Part shown: positions 8,247-16,208 of the stretch, piece by piece
How the letters are laid out: each line of letters starts with the position of its first letter
How positions within the stretch are numbered: position 1 is the first letter of the stretch
NCBI GenBank assembly: GCA_051745265.1
Contig: JBNJDW010000003.1
Coordinates: 1-31,701, forward strand
DNA length: 31,701 nt
Direction of reading: 5' to 3'
From: JBNJDW01 sp051745265
GTDB lineage: Bacteria; Pseudomonadota; Alphaproteobacteria; Micavibrionales; CSBR16-224
Position numbers and translations under genes: made by a program
Notes under the pieces: generated by a model
Told to the model about the DNA's origin: nothing
The model's database searches: none
What the model saw: the letters and a program-made list of their open reading frames with translations, nothing else

Positions 8247-8877
8247 AAGCTTGTTTGAGGAAACGGTGTGAAACTTTCTGACCGTCTTCATATTCAAAGA
8301 CCACAGGTATACCGGTTGGGATTTCAACGCTGTTGATCGTATCCGGCGTGGCTTCTTCAAGAATAATCATCATCGCGCGCAGGGAGTTACCGTGTGCGGC
8401 CAGCAATACATTCTGCCCCTGATCAATCAGCGGTTTGATATGTTCTTCGTAATATGGCCGGACCCGATCGACAACGTCTTTCAGGCATTCGCCGCCGGGT
8501 GGCTTAACATCATAGCTGCGGCGCCAGATATGAACCTGCTCATCACCGAATTTTTCGCGGGTTTCGTCTTTGTTAAGCCCGGTCAGATCACCATAATCCC
8601 GCTCCCGCAGGTCATCATGGCGGATCATTTGAAATTCATCATCGGCGCGCAGATGTTCATTTGTGCCCGACGCGGCAAGGGCGATATTGGCAGTATCATA
8701 AGCCCGCTTTAAGGTCGATGTAAAAACACTATCAAAACGGATATGCTTAAGCGCCTGTCCCGCCTCTGCGGCTTCTTTTTCGCCGAGTTCGCTTAATTCC
8801 ACATCCTTGAAACCGGTAAAACGGTTATCCTTGTTCCAGACACTCTGGCCGTGGCGCAGTAATACGAGATAGTTCAT
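8245..8877 (-). CDS. gpmA: 2,3-bisphosphoglycerate-dependent phosphoglycerate mutase
   Basis: This enzyme interconverts 3- and 2-phosphoglycerate in glycolysis and gluconeogenesis. The 210-residue product carries the phosphohistidine motif LLRHGQSVWNKDNRFTGFKD near the start. The acid region LRERDYGDLTGLNKDE, YDVKPPGGECLKDVVDRVRP and the second catalytic histidine in LLAAHGNSLRAMM are also present, all classical GpmA signatures. The start at 8877 (MNYLVLLRHG) is supported by AAGGAAGG a few bases upstream; a longer frame to 8925 adds non-conserved residues. It is shorter than the ~250-residue E. coli enzyme, as in many alphaproteobacteria. It is read away from pnp. Confidence 0.94.
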   Translation of the reverse strand: MNYLVLLRHGQSVWNKDNRFTGFKDVELSELGEKEAAEAGQALKHIRFDSVFTSTLKRAYDTANIALAASGTNEHLRADDEFQMIRHDDLRERDYGDLTGLNKDETREKFGDEQVHIWRRSYDVKPPGGECLKDVVDRVRPYYEEHIKPLIDQGQNVLLAAHGNSLRAMMIILEEATPDTINSVEIPTGIPVVFEYEDGQKVSHRFLKQA

Positions 8878-8965
8878 CTTTTCACCTTCCTTAAAGGAGT
8901 CAATTGCAGAGCATAGTTTAGGCATTCCCCATCATCGGTGCAAGCGGTTAAGGGTAAGATTATCT

Positions 8966-8994
8966 TTGACTTATTGGTCTTTTTATGCCATTAA
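8966..8994 (+). promoter_or_regulatory. Possible pnp promoter
   Basis: TTGACT (8966-8971) fits a -35 box well. A weak -10 candidate, CATTAA, lies 17 bases further at 8989-8994. Since pnp is separated from rpsO and lies downstream of a gene read the other way, it needs a promoter of its own in this spacer. Confidence 0.4.
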
Positions 8995-8999
8995 AAAGC

Positions 9000-9045
9000 A
9001 ACACAAAACAGTGTTAAACAAGGAAAATCCGGAATAGGCCGGATT
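9000..9045 (+). promoter_or_regulatory. Two hairpins in the pnp leader
   Basis: AACAC/GTGTT (9000-9015) and AATCCGG/CCGGATT (9026-9045) are two perfect inverted repeats just ahead of the pnp start at 9071. In E. coli the pnp leader is folded, cut by RNase III and used for autoregulation. A similar role here is inference from position. Confidence 0.5.
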
Positions 9046-9070
9046 CAATAGATAGAAAAGAAGTAGAAAT

Positions 9071-11212
9071 ATGTTTGATATACATAAAGAGAGTATCGAG
9101 TGGGCCGGTCGCACACTCACCTTTGAAACAGGAAAAGTAGCCCGTCAGGCTGATGGCGCGGTTATGGCGACTTATGGAGATACAACACTGCTGGCAACCG
9201 CTGTTGCCGCAAAATCAATGAGACCGGATCAGGATTTCTTCCCGCTATCCGTCTTTTACCAAGAGAAATTCTATGCGGCAGGCCGTATTCCAGGTGGCTA
9301 CCTGAAACGCGAAGCCCGTCCGTCAGAGCATGAAACATTAACATCACGCCTGATCGATCGTCCGATCCGTCCGCTGTTTGCCAAAGGTTTCATGAACGAA
9401 ACACAGATCATGTGTACGGTTATGGCTTATGATCAGGAAAGCACACCTGATATTCTGGCCCTTGTCGCGACATCTGCCGCGCTGACCATTTCAGGCGTTC
9501 CGTTTATGGGGCCGATTGGTGCTGCGCGGGTTGGGTATATTGATGGTGAATTCATCCTCAACCCGACACCGGAACAGATCGAAGTCTCAGACCTTGATCT
9601 GATCGTTGCCGGTACTCGTGAAGGCGTTCTGATGGTTGAATCAGAGGCCAACGAACTGCCTGAAGATGTTATGCTTGATGCTGTCATGTTCGGCTGGAAA
9701 GGCTCACAGCCGGTCATCGATATGATTATCGATCTGGCACAAAAAGCGGCGAAAGATCCCTGGGATCTGCCCAAGCCGGAATACGATGCTGAAAAACTTC
9801 AGGCCGATATTACCAAACTGGTTGCCGATGACGTTCACAAAGCATACGAACTGCAGGTTAAACAGGATCGCTCAACAGCACTGGCCGAAGCCAAAGCTAA
9901 AGCGATTGAGGCCTTCACAACAGAAGATGGCCCGGTTACCGATCAGGTTATCGCCAGCCTGTTCAAAAATGTTGAATCCGATCTTGTCCGCGGACAAATC
10001 ATCAAAACAGGCAATCGCATCGATGGCCGGACAACCGTTGATATTCGTCCGATTCTGGCCGAAGCCGGCATTCTGCCACGCGTTCATGGCTCTGCCCTGT
10101 TCACCCGTGGTGAGACACAGGCCATCGTGGCCGCGACCCTTGGTACGGCACAGGATGAACAACGCTATGACAGCCTGAGCGGCGATAAAAGCAGTAACTT
10201 TATGCTGCATTATAACTTCCCGCCATACTCGGTTGGTGAAGCCGGCCGCGTTATGGGCCCGGGCCGTCGTGAAATCGGTCATGGTAAACTGGCCTGGCGT
10301 GCGATTAAAGCCATGCTGCCAGAGAAAGAAGACTTCCCGTATACGCTGCGTGCGGTATCGGAAATCACCGAATCAAACGGTTCGTCTTCAATGGCCACCG
10401 TTTGCGGTACATCGCTTGCCTTTATGGATGCCGGTGTTCCGATGAAAAAGTCAGTGGCCGGTATTGCCATGGGTCTGATCAAGGAAGATGATGATTTTGC
10501 CGTTCTGTCCGATATTCTGGGTGATGAAGATCATCTGGGTGATATGGACTTTAAAGTCGCCGGTACCAAAGACGGTATCACAGCGCTGCAAATGGACATC
10601 AAAATCACCTCGATCACTGAAGAAATCATGCGCATTGCCGTCAGCCAGGCTAAAGATGGCCGTATGCATATTCTTGGCGAAATGGCCAAGGCGCTTGATA
10701 CGTCACGAGGTGAATTGTCACAATTCGCACCGCAGATCCACACAATCAAAATTCCGGTTGATAAAATCCGTGAAGTCATTGGTTCAGGCGGTTCTGTAAT
10801 CCGCGAGATTACCGAAGAAACCGGCACCAAAATCGACATCGAAGAAGATGGCACGATTAACGTTGCTGCTGTTGACGGTGATGCGGCCAAAGCGGCCCTT
10901 GACTGGATCAAAGGCATCGTGGCTGAACCTGAAGTTGGCGAAATCTATCACGGTACAGTCGTGCGGATCGTTGATTTCGGCGCTTTCGTTAATGTGATGG
11001 GCAAAACCGATGGTCTGGTTCATATTTCAGAAATCAAGAACGAGCGTATCGGCTCGGTCACTGATGTTCTGGAAGAAGGCCAGATGGTTTACGTCAAGTG
11101 TATTGATATCGACAATCGTGGCCGCATTAAGCTGTCCATGAAAGTCGTTGATCAGGAAACAGGCGCTGACCTGTCTTCAAATAACGAAGAACAGGCAGAA
11201 GCCGCCGGTTGA
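9071..11212 (+). CDS. pnp: Polyribonucleotide nucleotidyltransferase (PNPase)
   Basis: PNPase is a trimeric 3'-5' phosphorolytic exoribonuclease and a core part of RNA turnover. The 713-residue product has the full family layout: the first RNase PH domain (with FYAAGRIPGGYLKREARPSE and LIDRPIRPLF), a helical linker, the catalytic second RNase PH domain (RVHGSALFTRGETQAIV, MDAGVPMKKSVAGIAMGLI, LGDEDHLGDMDFKVAGT), a KH domain (about 553-615, IREVIGSGGSVIREI) and an S1 domain (about 620-690, HGTVVRIVDFGAFVN). The spacing and ribosome binding site are unremarkable. The stop is TGA, which shows TGA is a stop codon in this genome. Confidence 0.99.
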   Translation: MFDIHKESIEWAGRTLTFETGKVARQADGAVMATYGDTTLLATAVAAKSMRPDQDFFPLSVFYQEKFYAAGRIPGGYLKREARPSEHETLTSRLIDRPIRPLFAKGFMNETQIMCTVMAYDQESTPDILALVATSAALTISGVPFMGPIGAARVGYIDGEFILNPTPEQIEVSDLDLIVAGTREGVLMVESEANELPEDVMLDAVMFGWKGSQPVIDMIIDLAQKAAKDPWDLPKPEYDAEKLQADITKLVADDVHKAYELQVKQDRSTALAEAKAKAIEAFTTEDGPVTDQVIASLFKNVESDLVRGQIIKTGNRIDGRTTVDIRPILAEAGILPRVHGSALFTRGETQAIVAATLGTAQDEQRYDSLSGDKSSNFMLHYNFPPYSVGEAGRVMGPGRREIGHGKLAWRAIKAMLPEKEDFPYTLRAVSEITESNGSSSMATVCGTSLAFMDAGVPMKKSVAGIAMGLIKEDDDFAVLSDILGDEDHLGDMDFKVAGTKDGITALQMDIKITSITEEIMRIAVSQAKDGRMHILGEMAKALDTSRGELSQFAPQIHTIKIPVDKIREVIGSGGSVIREITEETGTKIDIEEDGTINVAAVDGDAAKAALDWIKGIVAEPEVGEIYHGTVVRIVDFGAFVNVMGKTDGLVHISEIKNERIGSVTDVLEEGQMVYVKCIDIDNRGRIKLSMKVVDQETGADLSSNNEEQAEAAG

Positions 11213-11242
11213 TTCTATCTGAATTGACTTATAATTGACTAT

Positions 11243-11273
11243 GAGAGAGCAGGCAAATCGCCTGCTCTCTTTA
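11243..11273 (+). terminator. Intrinsic terminator after pnp
   Basis: The perfect stem GAGAGCAGGC/GCCTGCTCTC with an AAATC loop is followed by a short T-rich stretch. It separates pnp from the next gene. Confidence 0.85.
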
Positions 11274-11297
11274 TATCAGCCTATGGGAGATTAAATC

Positions 11298-12038
11298 ATG
11301 GCTTTGAAATTGCCAAAAGTTATCGGTCACCGCGGCGCCTGTGGCTACGCGCCTGAGAATACCCTTTCCAGCTTTCACACAGCCGCGGATATGGGCGTTG
11401 CCTGGGTTGAATTTGACGTCAAACTGACCAAGGATAATGTCCCCATCGTTTTTCATGACGAAGAGCTGTTTCGCATTACCGGCCGCGAAGGCAAAGTTGC
11501 CGAAACGCTATGGGATGATTTAAAAGACATGGATGCCGGCAGCCATTTTGGCGACAGCTTTATCGGCGAGCAAATTCCGACCCTGGATGACGTGCTGGAA
11601 GTCTGTATAAAACGCGGATTGGGCGTCAATATCGAAATAAAAGCCTGCCCGGGACGTGAGGTCGAAACCGCAGAGATTGCGCTTGATTACGCCTCACGCA
11701 TCTGGCCGGAAAATGCACCACCGCCTTTGATTTCAAGCTTTCAGCATACCTCTCTGGAAACCGCACGCGATATGGCCTATGGCTGGCCACGCGGTTTTCT
11801 GATTAATGAAAGCGAAGGCCGGGTTGAAAACTGGCTTGAGATGCTCAGTTACATCGAACCCTCCAGCCTGCATTGTAACGGAAACGCTGTGAAGGACGAA
11901 GATATCGCCCTTTATCTTGAAACCGGTCTGCCGATCTGCTGCTATACGATCAATGATCCCGATCAGGCTATGGAACTGTTTGATAGAGGCGTCACATCTG
12001 TTTTCAGTGATCTGCCTGATCTGATTATGGACATATAA
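11298..12038 (+). CDS. ugpQ: Glycerophosphodiester phosphodiesterase
   Basis: The enzyme hydrolyses glycerophosphodiesters to glycerol 3-phosphate and an alcohol. The 246-residue product is of the cytoplasmic GDPD (UgpQ-like) type without a signal peptide. The GDPD signature is intact: GHRGACGYAPENTLSSF with His11, metal-binding Glu38 and Asp40 in WVEFDVKLTKDN, and His53 in VFHDEELFR. Later motifs include NIEIKACPG, LISSFQHTSL and CYTINDPDQAMELFDRGV near the C terminus. GGGAG lies shortly upstream of the start ATG. It follows the pnp terminator and is probably transcribed alone. Confidence 0.93.
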   Translation: MALKLPKVIGHRGACGYAPENTLSSFHTAADMGVAWVEFDVKLTKDNVPIVFHDEELFRITGREGKVAETLWDDLKDMDAGSHFGDSFIGEQIPTLDDVLEVCIKRGLGVNIEIKACPGREVETAEIALDYASRIWPENAPPPLISSFQHTSLETARDMAYGWPRGFLINESEGRVENWLEMLSYIEPSSLHCNGNAVKDEDIALYLETGLPICCYTINDPDQAMELFDRGVTSVFSDLPDLIMDI

Positions 12039-12056
12039 ACGGCCTATGCCTTTGAC

Positions 12057-12084
12057 TTGACATAGTCCAAATATATGACATAAT
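12057..12084 (+). promoter_or_regulatory. Strong sigma-70-type promoter for the 12112 gene
   Basis: A perfect -35 TTGACA (12057-12062), a 16-base spacer and -10 CATAAT (12079-12084, five of six consensus bases) stand ahead of the gene starting at 12112. Transcription would start near 12091. Confidence 0.7.
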
Positions 12085-12111
12085 TCTAAAAAATTTAAAG
12101 GCAGGTATATT

Positions 12112-12786
12112 ATGCAACTTTCGTCTCTTTTTAAGGTATGGTCCCGTCCCCCTGCAAAAATGGTTACGTTAACCTACAGCTGTCTCGATGACCGGAAGCG
12201 CATTAACAATTCATGGGTCGAGGCATACCGCCAAGCTGATCATACATACCGCATTCACCTGATAAATGAGACAAATGGCGAGAAAAAAACTGATTTCATA
12301 GCAGAATCAAAAAGCTATGCAGAAACAAAAGCGATCCTTGAAAACTTTGAACAAAGCGCTGCCGCCGTCTATCACAACAGCGATTACGACAAGCAGCGCG
12401 GCGTAAAGAAATATCCTGAAAAAATGACCACAATTGCATTTAATGAAGGTCCTTACAGCGCAGAGTATTTTAGCTTTTTACAGGCCCGTTACCAGCAAAA
12501 AGCGTCAGGCGATATCTGGATGGAAGCCACTTTGCAAAAAGATAATACCTACCGTATTGATCTATGTTCCAACTTTACACGTCCTCAAAGACATGACCTT
12601 CATATGGTTTTAAGTCAAAAAGACGCTATAAAGACCTTAAGAGAATTTGAAAAAAGATCGGCAACGATTACAAACGCACGGCAAGTTAAAATAAAAAAAT
12701 TGGCCGAGCCGAATCATGTTTCAAAATATATTGATCTTGATCAGAAAAGAAAACATAAGCCCAAGCATTTCTCGAAATTCAAATAA
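12112..12786 (+). CDS. Unknown basic protein with two copies of a W-x-E-A repeat module
   Basis: I do not recognise this family. The 224-residue product has no signal peptide or membrane segment. It contains an internal duplication. Module A (about 13-82) has KMVTLTY, then WVEAYRQADHTYRIHL, then SKSYAETKAILENFE. Module B (about 102-182) has KMTTIAF, then WMEATLQKDNTYRIDL, then SQKDAIKTLREFE. A basic linker leads to a tail ending PKHFSKFK. The first 80 residues align without gaps to the protein encoded at 12927, which also ends in NHFRKFK. The basic tail suggests nucleic-acid or membrane-surface binding, but this is only inference. A strong promoter precedes it. Confidence 0.85.
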   Translation: MQLSSLFKVWSRPPAKMVTLTYSCLDDRKRINNSWVEAYRQADHTYRIHLINETNGEKKTDFIAESKSYAETKAILENFEQSAAAVYHNSDYDKQRGVKKYPEKMTTIAFNEGPYSAEYFSFLQARYQQKASGDIWMEATLQKDNTYRIDLCSNFTRPQRHDLHMVLSQKDAIKTLREFEKRSATITNARQVKIKKLAEPNHVSKYIDLDQKRKHKPKHFSKFK

Positions 12787-12864
12787 GTCGGCCTGAACAA
12801 ATCCTGAGACAACAGATAATCGCCAGCCGATATCATCATAAATACTTTATAATCGCCGAGGAAA

Positions 12865-12906
12865 TTGACTTTTCTACACAATCGCAGTAATATGAAAACT
12901 CATATT
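12865..12906 (+). promoter_or_regulatory. Promoter with overlapping inverted repeat for the 12927 gene
   Basis: TTGACT (12865-12870), a 17-base spacer and TAATAT (12888-12893) form a good promoter. The inverted repeat AATATG/CATATT (12889-12894 and 12901-12906) overlaps the -10 box and the expected start point, a typical place for a repressor operator. Confidence 0.55.
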
Positions 12907-12926
12907 GGCGATATTAGGGGGTTGTC

Positions 12927-13262
12927 ATGGGATTATCTACTTTCTTTAAAGGTTCAGCGCCGCCACCTGAAAAAATGGTAACGCTTGCATATGATGCGCG
13001 TGATGATAATGATCAGCCGACGAAAACCTGGCTTGAGGCGGTGCGCCAAATCGATAATACCTATGATATTCGTCTGATGCAGGAGCGTAACCGTACGCAA
13101 ACATTTGAGGAAATAGCAGATTCAAAAAGTTATTCAGCGGCCACAGCAGAACTTTCTGGCTTCGAGACCAAAGAAAACGCAGCTGCGGGTCAGTTGCCAA
13201 CAGAGAAAAAGGTCATGAAGAAAATTAAGCGACAGCCCAATCATTTCAGAAAATTTAAGTAA
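12927..13262 (+). CDS. Unknown small basic protein with one W-x-E-A repeat module
   Basis: This 111-residue product is a short paralog of the protein encoded at 12112. Residues 1-80 align without gaps: LSTFFK, PPPEKMVTLAY, WLEAVRQIDNTYDIRL at 35-50 and ADSKSYSAATAELSGFE at 64-80. It then skips the second module and ends with the shared basic tail NHFRKFK. AGGGGG lies shortly upstream of the ATG. It has its own promoter, so the two paralogs are separately controlled. The function is unknown. Confidence 0.85.
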   Translation: MGLSTFFKGSAPPPEKMVTLAYDARDDNDQPTKTWLEAVRQIDNTYDIRLMQERNRTQTFEEIADSKSYSAATAELSGFETKENAAAGQLPTEKKVMKKIKRQPNHFRKFK

Positions 13263-13307
13263 GGATATATCAGTTGATGATTGATTATTATTGCAATCGT
13301 TTTCCCA

Positions 13308-13328
13308 CCTGCCTTCGATTAAGACAGG
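13308..13328. terminator. Possible hairpin between convergent genes
   Basis: CCTGCCTT and AAGACAGG pair with one mismatch around a CGATT loop in the spacer between the convergent genes ending at 13262 and 13354. The T-rich stretch after it is weak, so the terminator call is tentative. Confidence 0.3.
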
Positions 13329-13353
13329 CGCCCTTTTCTCACGGCATAGAAAA

Positions 13354-13998
13354 CTAGCGGTTTTGCTTCGGCGCCGATATTTTGGTCTGTTTAATCAGAT
13401 CACAGCCGCGGGCCAGCTGATTGGCTGTATTTACAGTCGCAAAGTCTTTTGACAAAGACCGAATTCCTGCCAGCTTTTGCTGATTTGACCGGGCAAATTT
13501 ATTCATTTCCGGTTCCATTACTTCACGCAAATAACGATTCACCAAGCTACCGTTTTCAATATCCGCTTCCAGCATCTTTTGCGCGGTAGAGCCTTCATAT
13601 TTCGGTGGTTTAGACAATGCGTTACCAAATTTCCAGAGCGACACTGGCGCACCGACACCGATGGCGACTGCAGCAACACCCGCCACCATTTTTCCGGCCA
13701 CTGCAGTGGCAAGAATTGCGCCCAGATACATCCCGCCGCCTATGGCACCCATGACCAGTCCCGTTGCAGTCAGGGAAACTGCACTGACAGCAGCAAGGGT
13801 GCCTGTTTTTTTAACAAAAGAGTTCCCTGTAAGATTCTCGGAGGCTCTATCAATAACAGGTTTTAAACGACGAAACCCTTTACGTATAAGACCTTTCAGG
13901 CTTTTGGGGTCATTCTCAGGACGAGCTATATATTCGTCCTTATAACGATCAATGATATCCCGTTTTAAGTCTGTTACCGCGAAATTTTCGTCGACCAT
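13354..13998 (-). CDS. Unknown glycine/alanine-rich membrane protein
   Basis: I do not recognise the family. The 214-residue product has a charged N-terminal part (1-65), a long Gly/Ala/Val-rich hydrophobic stretch from about 66 to 120 that probably forms two closely spaced membrane helices (TGLVMGAIGGGMYLGAIL and MVAGVAAVAIGVGAPVSL), and a polar C-terminal part. There is no signal peptide, so it is probably an inner-membrane protein with both ends on one side. It stands after fabI on the same strand, with a 103-base gap and a weak AGAAGAG ribosome binding site, so it may be transcribed separately. Confidence 0.75.
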   Translation of the reverse strand: MVDENFAVTDLKRDIIDRYKDEYIARPENDPKSLKGLIRKGFRRLKPVIDRASENLTGNSFVKKTGTLAAVSAVSLTATGLVMGAIGGGMYLGAILATAVAGKMVAGVAAVAIGVGAPVSLWKFGNALSKPPKYEGSTAQKMLEADIENGSLVNRYLREVMEPEMNKFARSNQQKLAGIRSLSKDFATVNTANQLARGCDLIKQTKISAPKQNR

Positions 13999-14101
13999 AA
14001 TCTATGCTCTTCTATGCCCAATGCTTAAGGCCATATGGAAACGCACGCCGCGTGTCGCTTAAATTCGGACAAGACGACATACTGGTTAGGTTCAAATACT
14101 T

Positions 14102-14929
14102 TTACGCGGTTTTTTCATCGGCAACAGATTCAACCGTTTCCTGCCGCGGCATACCGACAATATTAAAGCCACAATCAACATAGTGGTTTTCACCGGTAAC
14201 AGCGGTCGACAGGTCGCTGAGGAAATACAGCGCGGAATTGCCGATCTCATCCAGTTCAACAGATCTGTGCAATGGTGCTGTTTGCTGGGTGTATTTAAAC
14301 GTATGGCGGGCATTACCGATCACAGCCCCTGCCAAGGTCCGCATCGGCCCGGCTGAGATCGAGTTGACCCGAATACGGTCTGCGCCAAGATCACAGGCAA
14401 GGTAACGTACAGAAGCTTCCAGCGCCGATTTGGCCACGCCCATGACATTATAGTTCGGCATCACCCGTTCCGAGCCAAGATAGCTTAAGGTCAGCATACT
14501 GCCGCCATCTTTCATCAGCTTGCGCGCGCGGCGGGCAATTGATGTAAAGGAATAGCAGGAGATATGCATGGATTTGAGAAAATTCTCAAGCGAGGTATCA
14601 ACATAATCGCCCTTCAGCTCATTTTTATCTGAATAGGCAATGGCATGAACGATAAAATCAATCTGGCCCCATTCCTTTTCAATGGTCTCAAACAGCTGAT
14701 CCAGGTTTTCTTCATTGGAAACATCGCATTCCCATACCTTATCGGCATCAATGCTGGCGGCCAGAGGTTTGACCCGTTTGCCGAAAGCATCGCCCTGGTA
14801 GGTGAAAGCCATTTCCGCGCCATGCTTATGCAGGGTTTTGGCAATCCCCCAGGCAATGGAGTGATCATTGGCAACGCCCATTATCAGGCCTTTTTTGCCT
14901 TTCATTAAATTTGAAGTTTTTTCTGACAT
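14102..14929 (-). CDS. fabI: Enoyl-[acyl-carrier-protein] reductase (NADH) FabI
   Basis: FabI carries out the last reduction of each fatty acid elongation cycle. The 275-residue product is a short-chain dehydrogenase-like FabI with the cofactor motif GLIMGVANDHSIAWGIA at residues 14-30. The catalytic pair is Tyr160 and Lys167 (Y-x6-K in NYNVMGVAKSALEAS), preceded by SYLGSERV. RVNSISAGPMRTLA and YFLSDLSTAVTGE follow. I chose the start at 14929 (MSEKTSNLMKGKK) because it matches the usual alphaproteobacterial N terminus. The ATG at 14959, which overlaps the fabB stop by 8 bases, is possible and would add ten residues. It is the third gene of a fabA-fabB-fabI set and is the target class of triclosan-type inhibitors. 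Confidence 0.96.
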   Translation of the reverse strand: MSEKTSNLMKGKKGLIMGVANDHSIAWGIAKTLHKHGAEMAFTYQGDAFGKRVKPLAASIDADKVWECDVSNEENLDQLFETIEKEWGQIDFIVHAIAYSDKNELKGDYVDTSLENFLKSMHISCYSFTSIARRARKLMKDGGSMLTLSYLGSERVMPNYNVMGVAKSALEASVRYLACDLGADRIRVNSISAGPMRTLAGAVIGNARHTFKYTQQTAPLHRSVELDEIGNSALYFLSDLSTAVTGENHYVDCGFNIVGMPRQETVESVADEKTA

Positions 14930-14951
14930 TTGTGTTTTTTCCACTGGAGTT

Positions 14952-16181
14952 TTATTCATCGTATTTTCTAAAGGCGAGTGTGGCATTTGTCCCCCCGAAG
15001 CCGAAACTATTAGACATTACGGTACGAAGGCCCGCATTTTCTTTGGTTTCCTGCATGATCGGGAAGTCTTTGGCGCCTTCGTCCAGCGTCTCGATATTTG
15101 CCGATCCGGCGACAAAGTCACCATTCAGCATCAACAGGCTATAAATTGCTTCATGCACACCGGCAGCGCCCAAGGGGTGCCCGGTCAGTGATTTGGTGGC
15201 GCTGATCATCGGCAGGTCATCGCCGAACACATCGCGGATCGCATCCAGTTCGACGATATCACCGGCAGGCGTACTGGTACCATGCGTATTGATATGATCA
15301 ACCTTACCATCATCAATGGTGGCCCGGGCCATTTTCATTGACCGTGCGCCGCCCTCACCGGACGGTGCCACCATGTCATGGCCGTCAGACGTTGCGCCAT
15401 AACCGACCAGTTCACCATAAATCTTCGCACCGCGAGCTTTGGCATGTTCCAGTTCTTCCAGAACAACCATCCCGGCACCGCCGGCAATCACAAAGCCATC
15501 ACGGTCCGCATCATAGGCCCGTGCCGCTTTATCCGGTGTATCATTGTATTTCGAGGACATAGCCCCCATCGCATCAAACAACACGCTCAATGTCCAGTGC
15601 AGTTCTTCGCTGCCGCCGGCAAAGATGATATCCTGTTTGCCCAACTGTATCTGCTCTGCCCCATTGCCGATGCAATGCGCCGAGGTTGAACAGGCCGAAC
15701 TGATTGAATAATTAACGCCTTTAATTTTAAAAGGTGTGGCCAGTGTCGCAGATGACGTGCTCGACATACAGCGCGGCACCATATAAGGACCAATACGTTT
15801 CGGGCCTTTTTCACGGGTAATATCTGCGGCGGCAACCTGATTGCTGGTTGACGGGCCACCGGAACCGACGATAATGCCGGACCGTTCATTCGATACATCA
15901 TTGTCCTCAAGACCGGCGTCTTCAATCGCGCGCTGCATGGCGACATAGTTATAAGCCGAACCATCGCCCATAAAACGGCGAAGCTTGCGATCAATCAAAC
16001 CATCTTCATTCAGGTCAATCTTTGGTGCGCCATGAATCTGGCTGCGAAACCCCAGCTCTGTATATTCAGGGGCAGCGACGATACCTGATACGCTGTTTTT
16101 CAAAGAATGTATTACAGATTCCTTATCACTCCCGATACAGGAAACAATACCAATTCCGGTTACGACGACGCGACGTGTCAT
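14952..16181 (-). CDS. fabB: 3-oxoacyl-[acyl-carrier-protein] synthase I FabB
   Basis: FabB condenses malonyl-ACP with acyl-ACP and is needed to elongate the cis-unsaturated intermediate made by FabA. The 409-residue product has the Cys-His-His triad of the family: Cys164 in SSACSTSAHCIG, His300 in NTHGTSTPAGD and His335 in SLTGHPLGAAG. The start MTRRVVVTGIGIVSCIG is typical of FabB. Twenty-seven bases separate it from fabA, and it runs directly into fabI. Confidence 0.97.
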   Translation of the reverse strand: MTRRVVVTGIGIVSCIGSDKESVIHSLKNSVSGIVAAPEYTELGFRSQIHGAPKIDLNEDGLIDRKLRRFMGDGSAYNYVAMQRAIEDAGLEDNDVSNERSGIIVGSGGPSTSNQVAAADITREKGPKRIGPYMVPRCMSSTSSATLATPFKIKGVNYSISSACSTSAHCIGNGAEQIQLGKQDIIFAGGSEELHWTLSVLFDAMGAMSSKYNDTPDKAARAYDADRDGFVIAGGAGMVVLEELEHAKARGAKIYGELVGYGATSDGHDMVAPSGEGGARSMKMARATIDDGKVDHINTHGTSTPAGDIVELDAIRDVFGDDLPMISATKSLTGHPLGAAGVHEAIYSLLMLNGDFVAGSANIETLDEGAKDFPIMQETKENAGLRTVMSNSFGFGGTNATLAFRKYDE

Positions 16182-16208
16182 GTCAGTATCCTCTTTATTC
16201 GGTTATTT

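Noticed and set aside
13579..13945. Two plus-strand open frames opposite the membrane protein gene
   Set aside because: They are low-complexity translations of the antisense of a Gly/Ala-rich protein, and both run over its conserved-looking reading frame without their own start signals.
14957..14959. fabI start overlapping the fabB stop
   Set aside because: It is possible, but the ten extra residues are not like known FabI starts and no clear ribosome binding site precedes it. The ATG at 14929 was preferred.
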